A stretch of DNA of 9,147 nt from Candidatus Arcanibacter lacustris. GTDB taxonomy: Bacteria; Pseudomonadota; Alphaproteobacteria; Rickettsiales; Arcanibacteraceae. Shown here in pieces: positions 1 to 6,900 of the stretch (its first letter is position 1; each line of letters begins with the position of its first letter). Position numbers and translations under genes: made by a program. The stretch spans positions 1 through 9,147 of the forward strand of contig JYHA01000140.1 of the NCBI GenBank assembly GCA_000970895.1, read 5' to 3'. The notes beneath the pieces are model-generated. The model saw only the letters and a list, made by a program, of their open reading frames with translations, was not told the DNA's origin and made no database searches.

Positions 1-139
1 TCGTTAAATCTATATTATTTTTAAATAAAATTCAACCCCCCTACCGAACAAAGCCACCCTAAATAGGTCAGGCATCATATAAAGTAAAGATGGAAGCCAT
101 ATCTAGTGTATATAACACAGAGTATCTCAAAATATTTTA
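1..139. other. Short stretch downstream of the ADP-ribosylglycohydrolase gene, no supported gene
   Basis: The only coding trace is a minus-strand frame with ATG at 78 and stop at 10-12 that reads MMPDLFRVALFGRGV and ends shortly after. It is 22 codons long, open a further 8 codons upstream to a stop, and has no clear ribosome site. It may be a gene remnant or chance. No strong terminator hairpin is seen after the gene stop at 140. Confidence 0.35.
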
Positions 140-2320
140 TCATACATGGTCGGTAGTGGGGTTGTCGCCAATTATGCATGTTATTAAATCATGATTTTGC
201 AAACAATCCTCTATAAAATTAAATTGTTCTTTTATTTCTTCCGCCGCTATTAGAGCAGATTTTGTAGTAAAATAAATTCCCACAGCACTTTTGATAGAAT
301 AACTAAATAGCTTTATTATACTAATGTCAGAATAGATAAGATTTTCTTTACTAATATAATTACTGGTTTGATACAGCATCATAGCGTTCATACCTAGATT
401 TGCAATCCAAAGTATGGGTGGTATAGTATTTTTGACCCAGTTGTTGTAATAATAGCTTTGTTTTTCTAAACAACGTAGCCCAGATATTAAAGGATCGTTG
501 ATCTCGCCAAGAGCAATTAACGAGGGTGAGATAGCAGGATTTAAAATTGATTTAGCATAAAAGGCTATTCCAGCATAAAAAGATTTACTTGCAACGAGCG
601 TAAGACAATTTTGATCGATATTATTTTCTAAATTCCTATTCAAAAATAAATTACTAGCATATAGTCCCGAAATTTTAATAGCTATGAGAGGGTTACTTGA
701 ATAAGCTATCATAGTTGACGTAAAATGAAGGGTTGTTAATAGATAATCATTATCTAAAATATGTGGCATACTGCTATTAAATTTAAGTTCGTTCGTTATT
801 AATCTAAAATATGGTACTAACTCTAATGTTTCTGTTGCAATGGAGGCTGCAAAATTGATATTTAAGTATTTATTATACAGACACTCGTGAAAATTATTTT
901 TTATTTCTTTCTTTATGATATTATATTCAATAGTGTCTACAGATTTTATTACAGTATCAATCTGTTGCACTTCAATTAGTGGGTTGCTGCTAATTAGCTC
1001 GGTAACAAGATAGTCCATCATTAATGTTTGATCATGTATCGTAATTAATGGAGTTTCAATATATTGCAAGTAATCTTGAGGAAAAAATTCTTGTCCAAAA
1101 TACGCGCCCATTAACGCTGATGCCAAGTTTGCAACGCTGTCACTGTCTCCAGGAATATGACAAGACTCTACCAAAGATGTTAAAAAATATTTATGTCTTA
1201 AAAAACAAAAAACAACCGCAGCAGTGGTTTCATGAGCATAATAACCTACAGCAGAATTATAAAATATTACGGGATTTATATCTTCAAGAGCTGCAAGCTT
1301 TGCATATTTAAGATATGATGAAGGAAGAAACTCTATGTTATGATTTTCATTCAAATATCTTTCTTCAAATAGTAAAGCTACTTCAATCATTCTGTCAACA
1401 ACTTCAACTTTCGTCTTAGGAGAATCATAAACTGATATATAAAATGCCGATGCTAAGGCAGCGCATGAGATTGATACAGCGTGACATTTATTAGTAATAA
1501 ACGACTTTTTAGCTGCCATTTCAGCTGCTACCATATAATTTTCATAAGGTATTAATCCAAGAACCCATGAGCTAATTAGAGGTCCATTATTTAAATTAGA
1601 TTGTTCTACTAATTTATGATTATAAATATCAGAAAATGCTTGTAAACTTTTTTTACCATATCCTCTTGTTCCGTAATAAAGGCCATCTTCACCATAATTT
1701 CCTGAAGATTTCATATTATAATGCCAATGCCAAGCTATATTTTCAGCTAAATTTTGAACAAATAATTCTGGGTTTTGATTTGAATTACCAAAAACTTTTA
1801 AAGCACTTTGTAGAGATATCATCGACATTTCTGTATCATCGCTATACAAAATCCTATCTTCTTTGTCTAGATTGTTGTTATTATACCTACCAAATTTAGT
1901 TTTAAGAACTCTTGATTTTAGAGCTTCTCTAATTGCCCTAACATTCACTACGCCCTCGGGAAAATGCTCTTTCATTTGTCCAATTGTTTCTTCGTTTTCA
2001 ACTAAAAACCCTAGAGCATCACCTATTATTGCTTGATTTACTGATGTTTTTATCTTAGAAGCTATATTTTGAGTTTCAATAGAATGAAGATTTGCGTGAG
2101 GTAATTGATTTTGCAATATTGTATATATAGCAATCATATAAGATTCATATGATTTGAGTGTTGAAATATCTAATTTTTTATAAATGTAGTGACTGCTTTT
2201 ACTCTGTGTTAAAAAATTATTTTCAGAACAAAATTTATTATATTTCTCAAGATCATTACAAGAAGCGGATAGTCTATTTTTTTTTAATTCTATTTCATCA
2301 ATAATATTTGAATATTTCAT
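140..2320 (-). CDS. ADP-ribosylglycohydrolase (DraG/ARH family) with long unrecognised C-terminal region
   Basis: Predicted to hydrolyse ADP-ribose from modified proteins or small molecules using two Mg ions. The family core is visible at about residues 90-415: GDALG at 100-104, the metal-site motif SDDTEMS at 160-166, a GPLISSWVLGLIP stretch near 246-258 and the second metal motif PGDSDS at 390-395 followed by ALMGAYFG. Usual family motifs are TDDT and GDTDT, so two Thr positions are Ser here, a conservative change that should still allow metal binding. Family enzymes are usually near 300-360 residues. This one has about 90 extra N-terminal residues and about 290 C-terminal residues (435-726) that I do not recognise, with several hydrophobic, probably helical stretches (for example 630-650 and 665-690). 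No signal peptide is seen. It follows the phytase-like gene by 12 bases, with AAGG overlapping that gene's stop, so the two look co-transcribed. Target unknown; a secreted effector or a housekeeping hydrolase are both possible. Confidence 0.82.
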   Translation of the reverse strand: MKYSNIIDEIELKKNRLSASCNDLEKYNKFCSENNFLTQSKSSHYIYKKLDISTLKSYESYMIAIYTILQNQLPHANLHSIETQNIASKIKTSVNQAIIGDALGFLVENEETIGQMKEHFPEGVVNVRAIREALKSRVLKTKFGRYNNNNLDKEDRILYSDDTEMSMISLQSALKVFGNSNQNPELFVQNLAENIAWHWHYNMKSSGNYGEDGLYYGTRGYGKKSLQAFSDIYNHKLVEQSNLNNGPLISSWVLGLIPYENYMVAAEMAAKKSFITNKCHAVSISCAALASAFYISVYDSPKTKVEVVDRMIEVALLFEERYLNENHNIEFLPSSYLKYAKLAALEDINPVIFYNSAVGYYAHETTAAVVFCFLRHKYFLTSLVESCHIPGDSDSVANLASALMGAYFGQEFFPQDYLQYIETPLITIHDQTLMMDYLVTELISSNPLIEVQQIDTVIKSVDTIEYNIIKKEIKNNFHECLYNKYLNINFAASIATETLELVPYFRLITNELKFNSSMPHILDNDYLLTTLHFTSTMIAYSSNPLIAIKISGLYASNLFLNRNLENNIDQNCLTLVASKSFYAGIAFYAKSILNPAISPSLIALGEINDPLISGLRCLEKQSYYYNNWVKNTIPPILWIANLGMNAMMLYQTSNYISKENLIYSDISIIKLFSYSIKSAVGIYFTTKSALIAAEEIKEQFNFIEDCLQNHDLITCIIGDNPTTDHV

Positions 2321-2330
2321 TCGTATTCTA

Positions 2331-2334
2331 CCTT
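2331..2334 (-). promoter_or_regulatory. Ribosome binding site of the ADP-ribosylglycohydrolase gene
   Basis: AAGG on the minus strand lies 10 bases before the ATG at 2320 and overlaps the TAA stop of the preceding phytase-like gene (2333-2335). The overlap supports the chosen start and suggests translational coupling of the two genes. Confidence 0.5.
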
Positions 2335-3187
2335 AAATTTCATCATGAATAATACTAGTCTTCGTTCCATTGAGATTAATACCGCAATTATCAAATGTAA
2401 ATTCAAATTGAAGAAAAACAGTTCTATTCAAAGACTGATCATCTGATAATAAGAAGATATCAACTTTTGCAAGGTCAGATTTAATTGTAATAGCCTCAAT
2501 ATTTTCTGAAAGACTAGCTATATTCTTACCATCATTTTTTAAAGCTATAATTTCTTGTTTTGTTACAATGTAACCAGAACTTTCATATAACTCACTTGAT
2601 AAAATTTGATTCACTGTGATTTGATAGTCAGTTTTATCTAATTTATTTAAAGAATTAATAGTTTTTCTTTCTACAATCAACAGAGAATTATCTTGTAAAA
2701 ATGTAGCTGAAGAAACCCCTACATAGTAGTCGGTTTGATAAAGTAGAGTTTTTAGTGCGTAGTCTTGATTTCTAATATTCCAAATCCACATACGATGATA
2801 AATCTTGTCTAATCCAAATTCTTCAATAGCCACTATATTGCCATTATTAGAAATTGCTAACGCTTCAATACCTTGATTTTTGGGGAGCATACTTATTTCT
2901 TCAGGAAGTTTTATGTATGTACCTATACCTTGGTATAAATCACAGTTTTTATAAAATGAAATATAATTTTCCCCACCTATTTTGGTTGATTCATGAGAAA
3001 TAAAACAACTAACTCCATCTCCACTAGTTACCTCTTCAATATCAGTTAATTCTTCCTCAACATTGATTGGAAATATCATGGCATTAGATAATGATTCAAC
3101 TTTTCCAAGAAAATCAAATGTTGGAGTTGTATACATTCCATATCCTATATTTGAAACAAATAATAGGTTGTTATTAAGAAATGTCAT
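2333..3187 (-). CDS. Phytase-like beta-propeller protein, N-terminally truncated next to an IS
   Basis: Resembles the 'esterase-like activity of phytase' domain family (PF13449), usually exported beta-propeller proteins of about 330-400 residues. Blade-like motifs appear in order: ELTDIEEV...CFISHE (46-66), NQGIEALAISNNGNIVAIEE (104-123), SSATFLQDNSLLIVERK (159-175), and the closing ENIEAITI...FLLSDDQSLNRTVFLQFEF (228-263), which fits the end of the domain well. The ATG used is only the first conventional start; the frame stays open for 36 further codons upstream, and the 21 nearest outside the IS read like the missing first blade (ending FREWSG). No signal peptide remains. A GAGAG about 9 bases before this ATG could serve as a chance ribosome site. 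The true catalytic activity of the family is poorly defined, so no substrate is assigned. It leads the operon with the ADP-ribosylglycohydrolase. Probably a pseudogene or a shortened product. Confidence 0.7.
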   Translation of the reverse strand: MTFLNNNLLFVSNIGYGMYTTPTFDFLGKVESLSNAMIFPINVEEELTDIEEVTSGDGVSCFISHESTKIGGENYISFYKNCDLYQGIGTYIKLPEEISMLPKNQGIEALAISNNGNIVAIEEFGLDKIYHRMWIWNIRNQDYALKTLLYQTDYYVGVSSATFLQDNSLLIVERKTINSLNKLDKTDYQITVNQILSSELYESSGYIVTKQEIIALKNDGKNIASLSENIEAITIKSDLAKVDIFLLSDDQSLNRTVFLQFEFTFDNCGINLNGTKTSIIHDEI

Positions 3188-3250
3188 GCCAGACCACTCT
3201 CTAAATGCATTGTTATTGCTATGAAGAATGAAGCCTGTCTTAAATTTAAT
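3188..3250 (-). pseudogene. 5' remnant of the phytase-like gene between its first ATG and the IS
   Basis: Read in frame with the downstream gene, these 21 codons give IKFKTGFILHSNNNAFREWS then G, directly before MTFLNNN. The WSGM-F-NNLLFVS pattern is what phytase-like domains show in their first blade (usually FGGLSGL...), so coding once extended upstream of the present ATG. The frame has no ATG, GTG or TTG here and continues into the IS, ending at a TGA (3296-3298). If the IS and one TTAAT copy are removed, the frame meets a TAG (4860-4862) after only two more codons, so the signal-peptide region is not found beyond the IS either. Confidence 0.65.
3246..3250. repeat. Left copy of target-site duplication (TTAAT)
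   Basis: TTAAT immediately before the left end of the IS is repeated directly after the right end at 4849-4853. Five bases in AT-rich DNA could match by chance, but the repeat abuts both ends exactly. Confidence 0.72.
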
Positions 3251-3276
3251 CCTAAACTCCCGATTGATATGGGCAT
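3251..3276 (+). repeat. Left terminal inverted repeat of the IS
   Basis: Starts CCTAAACTCCC, identical over 11 bases to the reverse complement of the right end, then an 8-9 base divergent spacer, then GGGCAT, again identical. The inner part contains ATATGGGCAT (3267-3276). Confidence 0.88.
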
Positions 3277-3324
3277 GGTGATTGTTGCATAAAAGTCACT
3301 AAATTAATTTAACCCTAATGAACG

Positions 3325-3364
3325 CGGGCTAATAGCAAGATTTTCTTGCTATTTTTTTTGCCCG
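3325..3364 (+). terminator. Terminator-like hairpin inside the IS, upstream of the transposase
   Basis: AATAGCAAG (3331-3339) pairs perfectly with CTTGCTATT (3345-3353) around a 5-base loop and is followed by a run of eight T (3352-3359). An outer stem CGGGC (3325-3329) with GCCCG (3360-3364) encloses it. On the plus strand this is a classic intrinsic terminator shape. Placed between the left end and the gene, it would stop transcripts entering from the flank, a known way for IS elements to limit transposase made from outside promoters. It could also end transcription from the left. Confidence 0.65.
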
Positions 3365-3373
3365 TTATATAAT
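3346..3373 (+). promoter_or_regulatory. Predicted transposase promoter overlapping the hairpin
   Basis: TTGCTA (3346-3351) and a perfect TATAAT (3368-3373) are separated by 16 bases. The -35 box lies in the right arm of the terminator-like hairpin, and the start point would fall near 3380 inside a palindrome. Position fits a short leader before the ATG at 3417. Confidence 0.55.
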
Positions 3374-3385
3374 GCCCATATGGGC
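3374..3385. promoter_or_regulatory. Perfect palindrome GCCCATATGGGC at the predicted transposase start point, possible operator
   Basis: A 12-base perfect palindrome starting directly after the -10 box. With the two preceding bases, ATGCCCATAT (3372-3381) is the exact reverse complement of the inner segment of the left inverted repeat (3267-3276) and differs at one base from that of the right end. This suggests a shared binding site for the transposase; that role is inferred. Confidence 0.4.
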
Positions 3386-3407
3386 TGCATATAGCGGCTA
3401 AAATTAT

Positions 3408-3411
3408 GAGG
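3408..3411 (+). promoter_or_regulatory. Ribosome binding site of the transposase
   Basis: GAGG ends 5 bases before the ATG at 3417, a normal spacing. It supports this start over later methionines. Confidence 0.6.
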
Positions 3412-3416
3412 ATAAA

Positions 3417-4847
3417 ATGAGTAGTATTAGATATCAAAAACGTGGCAATAAATTTTATGTATATTCCGTTACCCAATATTGGGATAAGGAACTTAAGAAG
3501 AATAGGCAAACGACTAAATATCTGGGCAACGCGGAAACAGAAGGTGGTGCGTATAAAAAAACTGGCAGAAGGCCAGCGGCTTTAAAACCAGAGAAAGCCA
3601 TTCTGGATTTTGGTGATAGTTTTGCAATAAATGAGGTTGCAAAGAATATAGGTCTAGATCAAGTTATAAAAGACAGCTTTGAGGAATCATCAGATAGTAT
3701 AATGAATTTATCTTGTTATCAAATTGTGGAAGGATCGAGCATGCAAACATGCGATGATTGGGTGGAGGGAAACATAGCAAACAAATTATTCCCCGAAGCC
3801 AAAACTACATCGCAAGATATCAGTAGGTTAATCGAAAAGCTTGGCAAAGGAGAGTTACAACAAAAATTCTTTAGAAATTATGTTGCCAAATTTTTTCCAA
3901 ATAAAACAGGACTTTTAATAGATAGCACAAGCTTACCCAGTGCAATCAATAGCACAATTAATGCTTTTGGTTATACTTCAGATGGGATCAAAGAAAATGT
4001 CACTTGCCTAATGCTTGTCGATAAAGACTCAAAATTACCGATTTATTTTAGGGCTGTTGGGGGCGATATCAGTGATAACTCAACTCTTCAAACGACGATT
4101 AAGGAAATCAAGCAACTAGGCTTAAATACAGGCTCCGCAATATTAGACGCAGGTTATTGCTCGAAAGAAAATCTTCTTTATATGTGCGAAGAAAATATAG
4201 ATTTTGTTACAAGATTGCCAAGAAGTCATAATATTTTTTACAAATTAATTGATGATACAAAACTTGAGGAGTCCCATGAAAATGCTAGCAAATATGGCGA
4301 TAGAGTGGTGTTTATAAAAAGTAAAGAGATGAAGATATATGGGCAAAAAATGTTTGCTCATGTTATTTTAGATCCTAGCAAAAAAGCAAAAGACATGAAT
4401 ATTATTTTGAGGGATAGTTTTGATGCTAAGCACACAGAAAAGCAGCTTACCGAGCTTAACAAGAAAATTAAATATAGCGGATTTTTGATATTACTATCAA
4501 GGTCAAAAATTGAGCGGCAAGATGTTTTACCGACTTATTATACCCGTCAAGCTATCGAGCAGATTTTTGGATTTGCGAAATCTAATAATAACCTATTGCC
4601 GCTCAGAGTTCATAGTGAACAATCGATTAATGGCTATTTGATGTTAGTATTTATATCATTAATTTTGTTTATTACCATGAGACAAAAATTACAACCAGGT
4701 ATCACTATGGACAAGGCCTTGATAAGACTACGAGGACTGAAGGCTAAGATTTACGACAACGAGATATTAGTCCAAGAGCCAAACAAAAAAGTTAAAGATT
4801 TAGCAAGGAATTTAAATATTATAATGCCCACATCTCTGGGAGTTTAG
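3417..4847 (+). CDS. IS4-superfamily (IS1634-like) DDE transposase
   Basis: Catalyses cut-and-paste movement of the surrounding IS. The RNase H-like catalytic triad is complete: D169 in LLIDSTSLP, D244 in AILDAGYCSKENL, and E381 in YYTRQAIEQIFGFAK, which matches the IS4 signature Y-(2)-R-(3)-E-(6)-K exactly (Y374, R377, E381, K388). About 137 residues separate the second D and the E, as expected for the beta-strand insertion of this superfamily. The N-terminal part (1-120) contains the IS1634-type opening SIRYQKRGNKFYVY with a basic stretch, probably for binding the ends. At 476 residues it is within the usual size for the group, with no frameshift or internal stop. The start has a good ribosome site and follows a promoter inside the IS; the stop overlaps the right inverted repeat. 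Likely active. Confidence 0.92.
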   Translation: MSSIRYQKRGNKFYVYSVTQYWDKELKKNRQTTKYLGNAETEGGAYKKTGRRPAALKPEKAILDFGDSFAINEVAKNIGLDQVIKDSFEESSDSIMNLSCYQIVEGSSMQTCDDWVEGNIANKLFPEAKTTSQDISRLIEKLGKGELQQKFFRNYVAKFFPNKTGLLIDSTSLPSAINSTINAFGYTSDGIKENVTCLMLVDKDSKLPIYFRAVGGDISDNSTLQTTIKEIKQLGLNTGSAILDAGYCSKENLLYMCEENIDFVTRLPRSHNIFYKLIDDTKLEESHENASKYGDRVVFIKSKEMKIYGQKMFAHVILDPSKKAKDMNIILRDSFDAKHTEKQLTELNKKIKYSGFLILLSRSKIERQDVLPTYYTRQAIEQIFGFAKSNNNLLPLRVHSEQSINGYLMLVFISLILFITMRQKLQPGITMDKALIRLRGLKAKIYDNEILVQEPNKKVKDLARNLNIIMPTSLGV

Positions 4848-4848
4848 G
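4824..4848 (-). repeat. Right terminal inverted repeat of the IS
   Basis: The reverse complement begins CCTAAACTCCC and ends ATGTGGGCAT, matching the left end with about 21 of 26 aligned positions identical and one gap. It overlaps the last codons and the TAG stop (4845-4847) of the transposase. Confidence 0.88.
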
Positions 4849-4853
4849 TTAAT
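4849..4853. repeat. Right copy of target-site duplication (TTAAT)
   Basis: The direct copy of 3246-3250, starting at the first base after the right inverted repeat. Extending either side breaks the match. Confidence 0.72.
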
Positions 4854-4879
4854 GTAAAGCTAAGATTAATTTGAAACTT

Positions 4880-4897
4880 AATATTAATATTAATATT
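4880..4897. repeat. Tandem AATATT repeat, three units
   Basis: Three consecutive AATATT units in the intergenic stretch right of the IS. Low-complexity AT-rich DNA; possibly a bendable promoter-upstream region for the minus-strand operon, but nothing more can be supported. Confidence 0.5.
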
Positions 4898-4913
4898 ATA
4901 TACCCAAGTAGTT

Positions 4914-4937
4914 AAAAAAAGATTACCCCACTAAATC
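4914..4937 (-). terminator. Weak candidate terminator after the chemoreceptor gene
   Basis: On the minus strand GATT (from 4937) and AATC (to 4921) can form a 4 bp stem around a G-rich loop, followed by seven T (4920-4914). It lies about 36 bases after the chemoreceptor stop, where a terminator is expected. The stem is short, so the call is tentative. Confidence 0.25.
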
Positions 4938-4973
4938 AAACTACAAGCTATAAAACATGGATACCAAAAAACA

Positions 4974-6899
4974 CTAATCTCTAATATCTCTGATCAATTC
5001 TTTCACCTTCATAGCAAGCAAATCTGATTTCTCAGTCAAAGCTTTACTTGATATAAGTGCAGAAGCGATAACTTTAGAGGTTTTCACAGCACCCTCTTGA
5101 ACATTGACTACATTATTTAAAATTCTTGAAGAAATATTTGATGAATTAGAGATGTTGACGGTAATACCAGCTGTCACCATTGATTGAACCTCGATTGCAT
5201 CAGAAATGAATTCCGTATTTTCTGTTACCTGATAAATAATCTCTAATATATTTACAACAGATTCAACTGACCTTCTGGTAGATTCTTCCATATCTTTGAT
5301 CTGCGTCATGATGTCTTTTACAGCCTGCGATACACTTTGGGCTAAGTTTCTCACCTCTCCTGACACTACTGCAAAACCCTTACCAGCTTCCCCTGCTCTT
5401 GCTGATTCAATAGCAGCATTTAAGGCCAAAAGATTGATCTTTTGAGCTATAACTTTAATCACATCAACTACTTGAGAAACTTTTATAGATTTTTTAGATA
5501 ATAGATCTATAACTTCTTTGGCATTTTCTGCTTTCTCAGAAGCAATTTTAGCCACATCTTTTGATTTAATAGTCTTAGAACCAATTTCAGCAATTGAATT
5601 TTTAAGCTCTGTAACCGACAAATTAATTTGATTCATTTTGTCAGCAGCCTCAGAACTTGAATGAACTACTTGTGAAGCTTTATCCTTAGTATCAGTAGCT
5701 TTTTTTTCAATTTCATTTACCGCATTGTCCATTATGCTAGTACAGATTGAAATTTCAGATACTAATTTGCTAAGCGTAACTTCAAATTCATTAGCAATTT
5801 TATTGATAGCTCTTCTTCTTTTTCTATCGCTATAAATCAACGTGACCCATAATAAGAAACCTACAACAAAAAATAATATCCCTACCCCATAACTAATCAT
5901 GCTAGTTAATTCTATTTTTTTAACTACAGTACTATTTAAAAAAGCTGAATTAGGAATACCAACCCAAACTGCATAACTACTTCTTGGGTCATCATCATTT
6001 AAATCTAAAACATCCGAGTAAATTAAATTAGGATCAGCTTTAAAATTTCTAACCCAACTAATTGATTTATTGACTTGCGTATCATCTTTAGATGCTAAAA
6101 TATAATTATATTCTTTATTGATAATAGCATGGTTAGCATCTGGTAAGAATTCTTTACGAATAGCATTATTTCTTACAACTGCAGTTACAGCTCCCTTGAA
6201 TTTATCATCTGGACCATAAAAAGGCACTGAAAATACTATACCAATCCTATCCTCATCTTTTTTACTATTAGCAAATTCTACATTATCGCAAGTAATTACC
6301 TGAGGCCCAGAAATCATCACAGGTTTATCACCTCTAGTTGCATAATTAGCTTTATAATATTCCATATGTTCTTTAAGCAGGCGATATTCATAAATCTCTA
6401 CTTGATCTACATTTAATGCAGCATCTACTGTCACAACAGGTGGCGATGGAGGAGCTGGGGGATAAGGGTTAGAAAGTGAAAAAGTCTGGTCAAACATCAA
6501 AATAGGCATACCAAGACTGCCAGTATGAGGATCTATTTTTTCTGGCTCTATCTCTGCTGGAACAATGTAAATCTCAGATACTAACAAATCTCTAAACATA
6601 CGATCATACATGCTTTTAATGGCAATTTGAGCAGGAACACTGAAATTGGTAGCATGTTTATCAATATTTCTAACATCTGGCATAGAAGCAGCAAAGGAAA
6701 GAGAATTAATAACATCGGTTAAGAAAAACTTAACTTTCTGATTTACCTTTAATGCATCATCTTTGGCGTTTGTTTTATAATCCTCCATCGCCTTGTCATA
6801 ATCAATTTTAGATTTATTATATACGGCAACCATAGTAGCCGCACTGACAATTAATGATACTAGCAATATATGCAGATAGTTACGCATGAAATATTTCAT
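4974..6899 (-). CDS. Transmembrane methyl-accepting chemotaxis protein
   Basis: Senses an external ligand and signals through CheA/CheW. Membrane segments lie at about 9-26 and 333-356, enclosing a periplasmic domain of about 305 residues. Its later part, with IGIVFSVPFYGPDDKFKGAVTAVV (219-242), looks like a Cache-type sensor; a proline-rich patch, PYPPAPPSPP, lies at 145-154. The cytoplasmic coiled coil has the conserved hairpin tip NLLALNAAIESARAGEAGKGFAVV (489-512) followed by GEVRNLAQ. TM2 runs almost directly into the FEVTL segment near 372, leaving no room for the usual 50-residue HAMP domain. The C-terminus ends LAMKVKELIRDIRD, with no CheR-tethering pentapeptide. It starts one base after the ABC ATPase stop and has no clear ribosome site of its own, so translational coupling is likely. 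Chemoreceptors are absent from many reduced intracellular bacteria, so this implies a motile or only moderately reduced lineage. Confidence 0.88.
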   Translation of the reverse strand: MKYFMRNYLHILLVSLIVSAATMVAVYNKSKIDYDKAMEDYKTNAKDDALKVNQKVKFFLTDVINSLSFAASMPDVRNIDKHATNFSVPAQIAIKSMYDRMFRDLLVSEIYIVPAEIEPEKIDPHTGSLGMPILMFDQTFSLSNPYPPAPPSPPVVTVDAALNVDQVEIYEYRLLKEHMEYYKANYATRGDKPVMISGPQVITCDNVEFANSKKDEDRIGIVFSVPFYGPDDKFKGAVTAVVRNNAIRKEFLPDANHAIINKEYNYILASKDDTQVNKSISWVRNFKADPNLIYSDVLDLNDDDPRSSYAVWVGIPNSAFLNSTVVKKIELTSMISYGVGILFFVVGFLLWVTLIYSDRKRRRAINKIANEFEVTLSKLVSEISICTSIMDNAVNEIEKKATDTKDKASQVVHSSSEAADKMNQINLSVTELKNSIAEIGSKTIKSKDVAKIASEKAENAKEVIDLLSKKSIKVSQVVDVIKVIAQKINLLALNAAIESARAGEAGKGFAVVSGEVRNLAQSVSQAVKDIMTQIKDMEESTRRSVESVVNILEIIYQVTENTEFISDAIEVQSMVTAGITVNISNSSNISSRILNNVVNVQEGAVKTSKVIASALISSKALTEKSDLLAMKVKELIRDIRD

Positions 6900-6900
6900 T

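Larger units (their letters stand above)
3251..4848 (+). mobile_element. Complete insertion sequence, IS4 superfamily / IS1634-like, 1598 bp
   Basis: Bounded by imperfect terminal inverted repeats beginning CCTAAACTCCC at both ends and flanked by the direct repeat TTAAT. It carries a single intact transposase gene whose stop codon lies one base from the right end. Ends, duplication and intact catalytic motifs together suggest a recent insertion that may still be mobile. Insertion lies between a chemoreceptor gene and a phytase-like gene, opposite in orientation to both. The assignment to the IS1634 group rests on transposase character; some IS1634 members make much longer target duplications, so the short 5 bp one is worth noting. 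Confidence 0.88.
4854..4973. other. Short AT-rich intergenic stretch between the IS and the chemoreceptor gene
   Basis: No open frame with a plausible start is seen on either strand. It contains three tandem AATATT units (4880-4897), a TATATAAT-like sequence on the minus strand near 4897-4904 that could be a -10 element for the phytase-like operon before the insertion, and a weak terminator candidate at 4914-4937. Confidence 0.5.

Noticed and set aside
10..78. 22-codon minus-strand frame beginning MMPDLFRVALF
   Set aside because: Too short, no ribosome site and no family recognised; could be a remnant, but the evidence does not support a gene call.
1048..1311. Plus-strand open frame of 87 codons
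   Set aside because: Lies wholly antisense to the conserved core of the ADP-ribosylglycohydrolase, with no recognisable motif or ribosome site.
1636..1899. Plus-strand open frame of 87 codons
   Set aside because: Antisense to the first metal-site region of the ADP-ribosylglycohydrolase; composition reflects the AT-rich complement of that gene.
3315..3509. Minus-strand open frame of 64 codons with a hydrophobic stretch
   Set aside because: Overlaps the IS hairpin, promoter and transposase start on the other strand; its hydrophobicity comes from the complement of AT-rich and repeat DNA.
4880..4897. AATATT repeats considered as a CRISPR or origin-type iteron array
   Set aside because: Only three 6-base units with no spacers, no adjacent replication or cas gene; simple low-complexity DNA.
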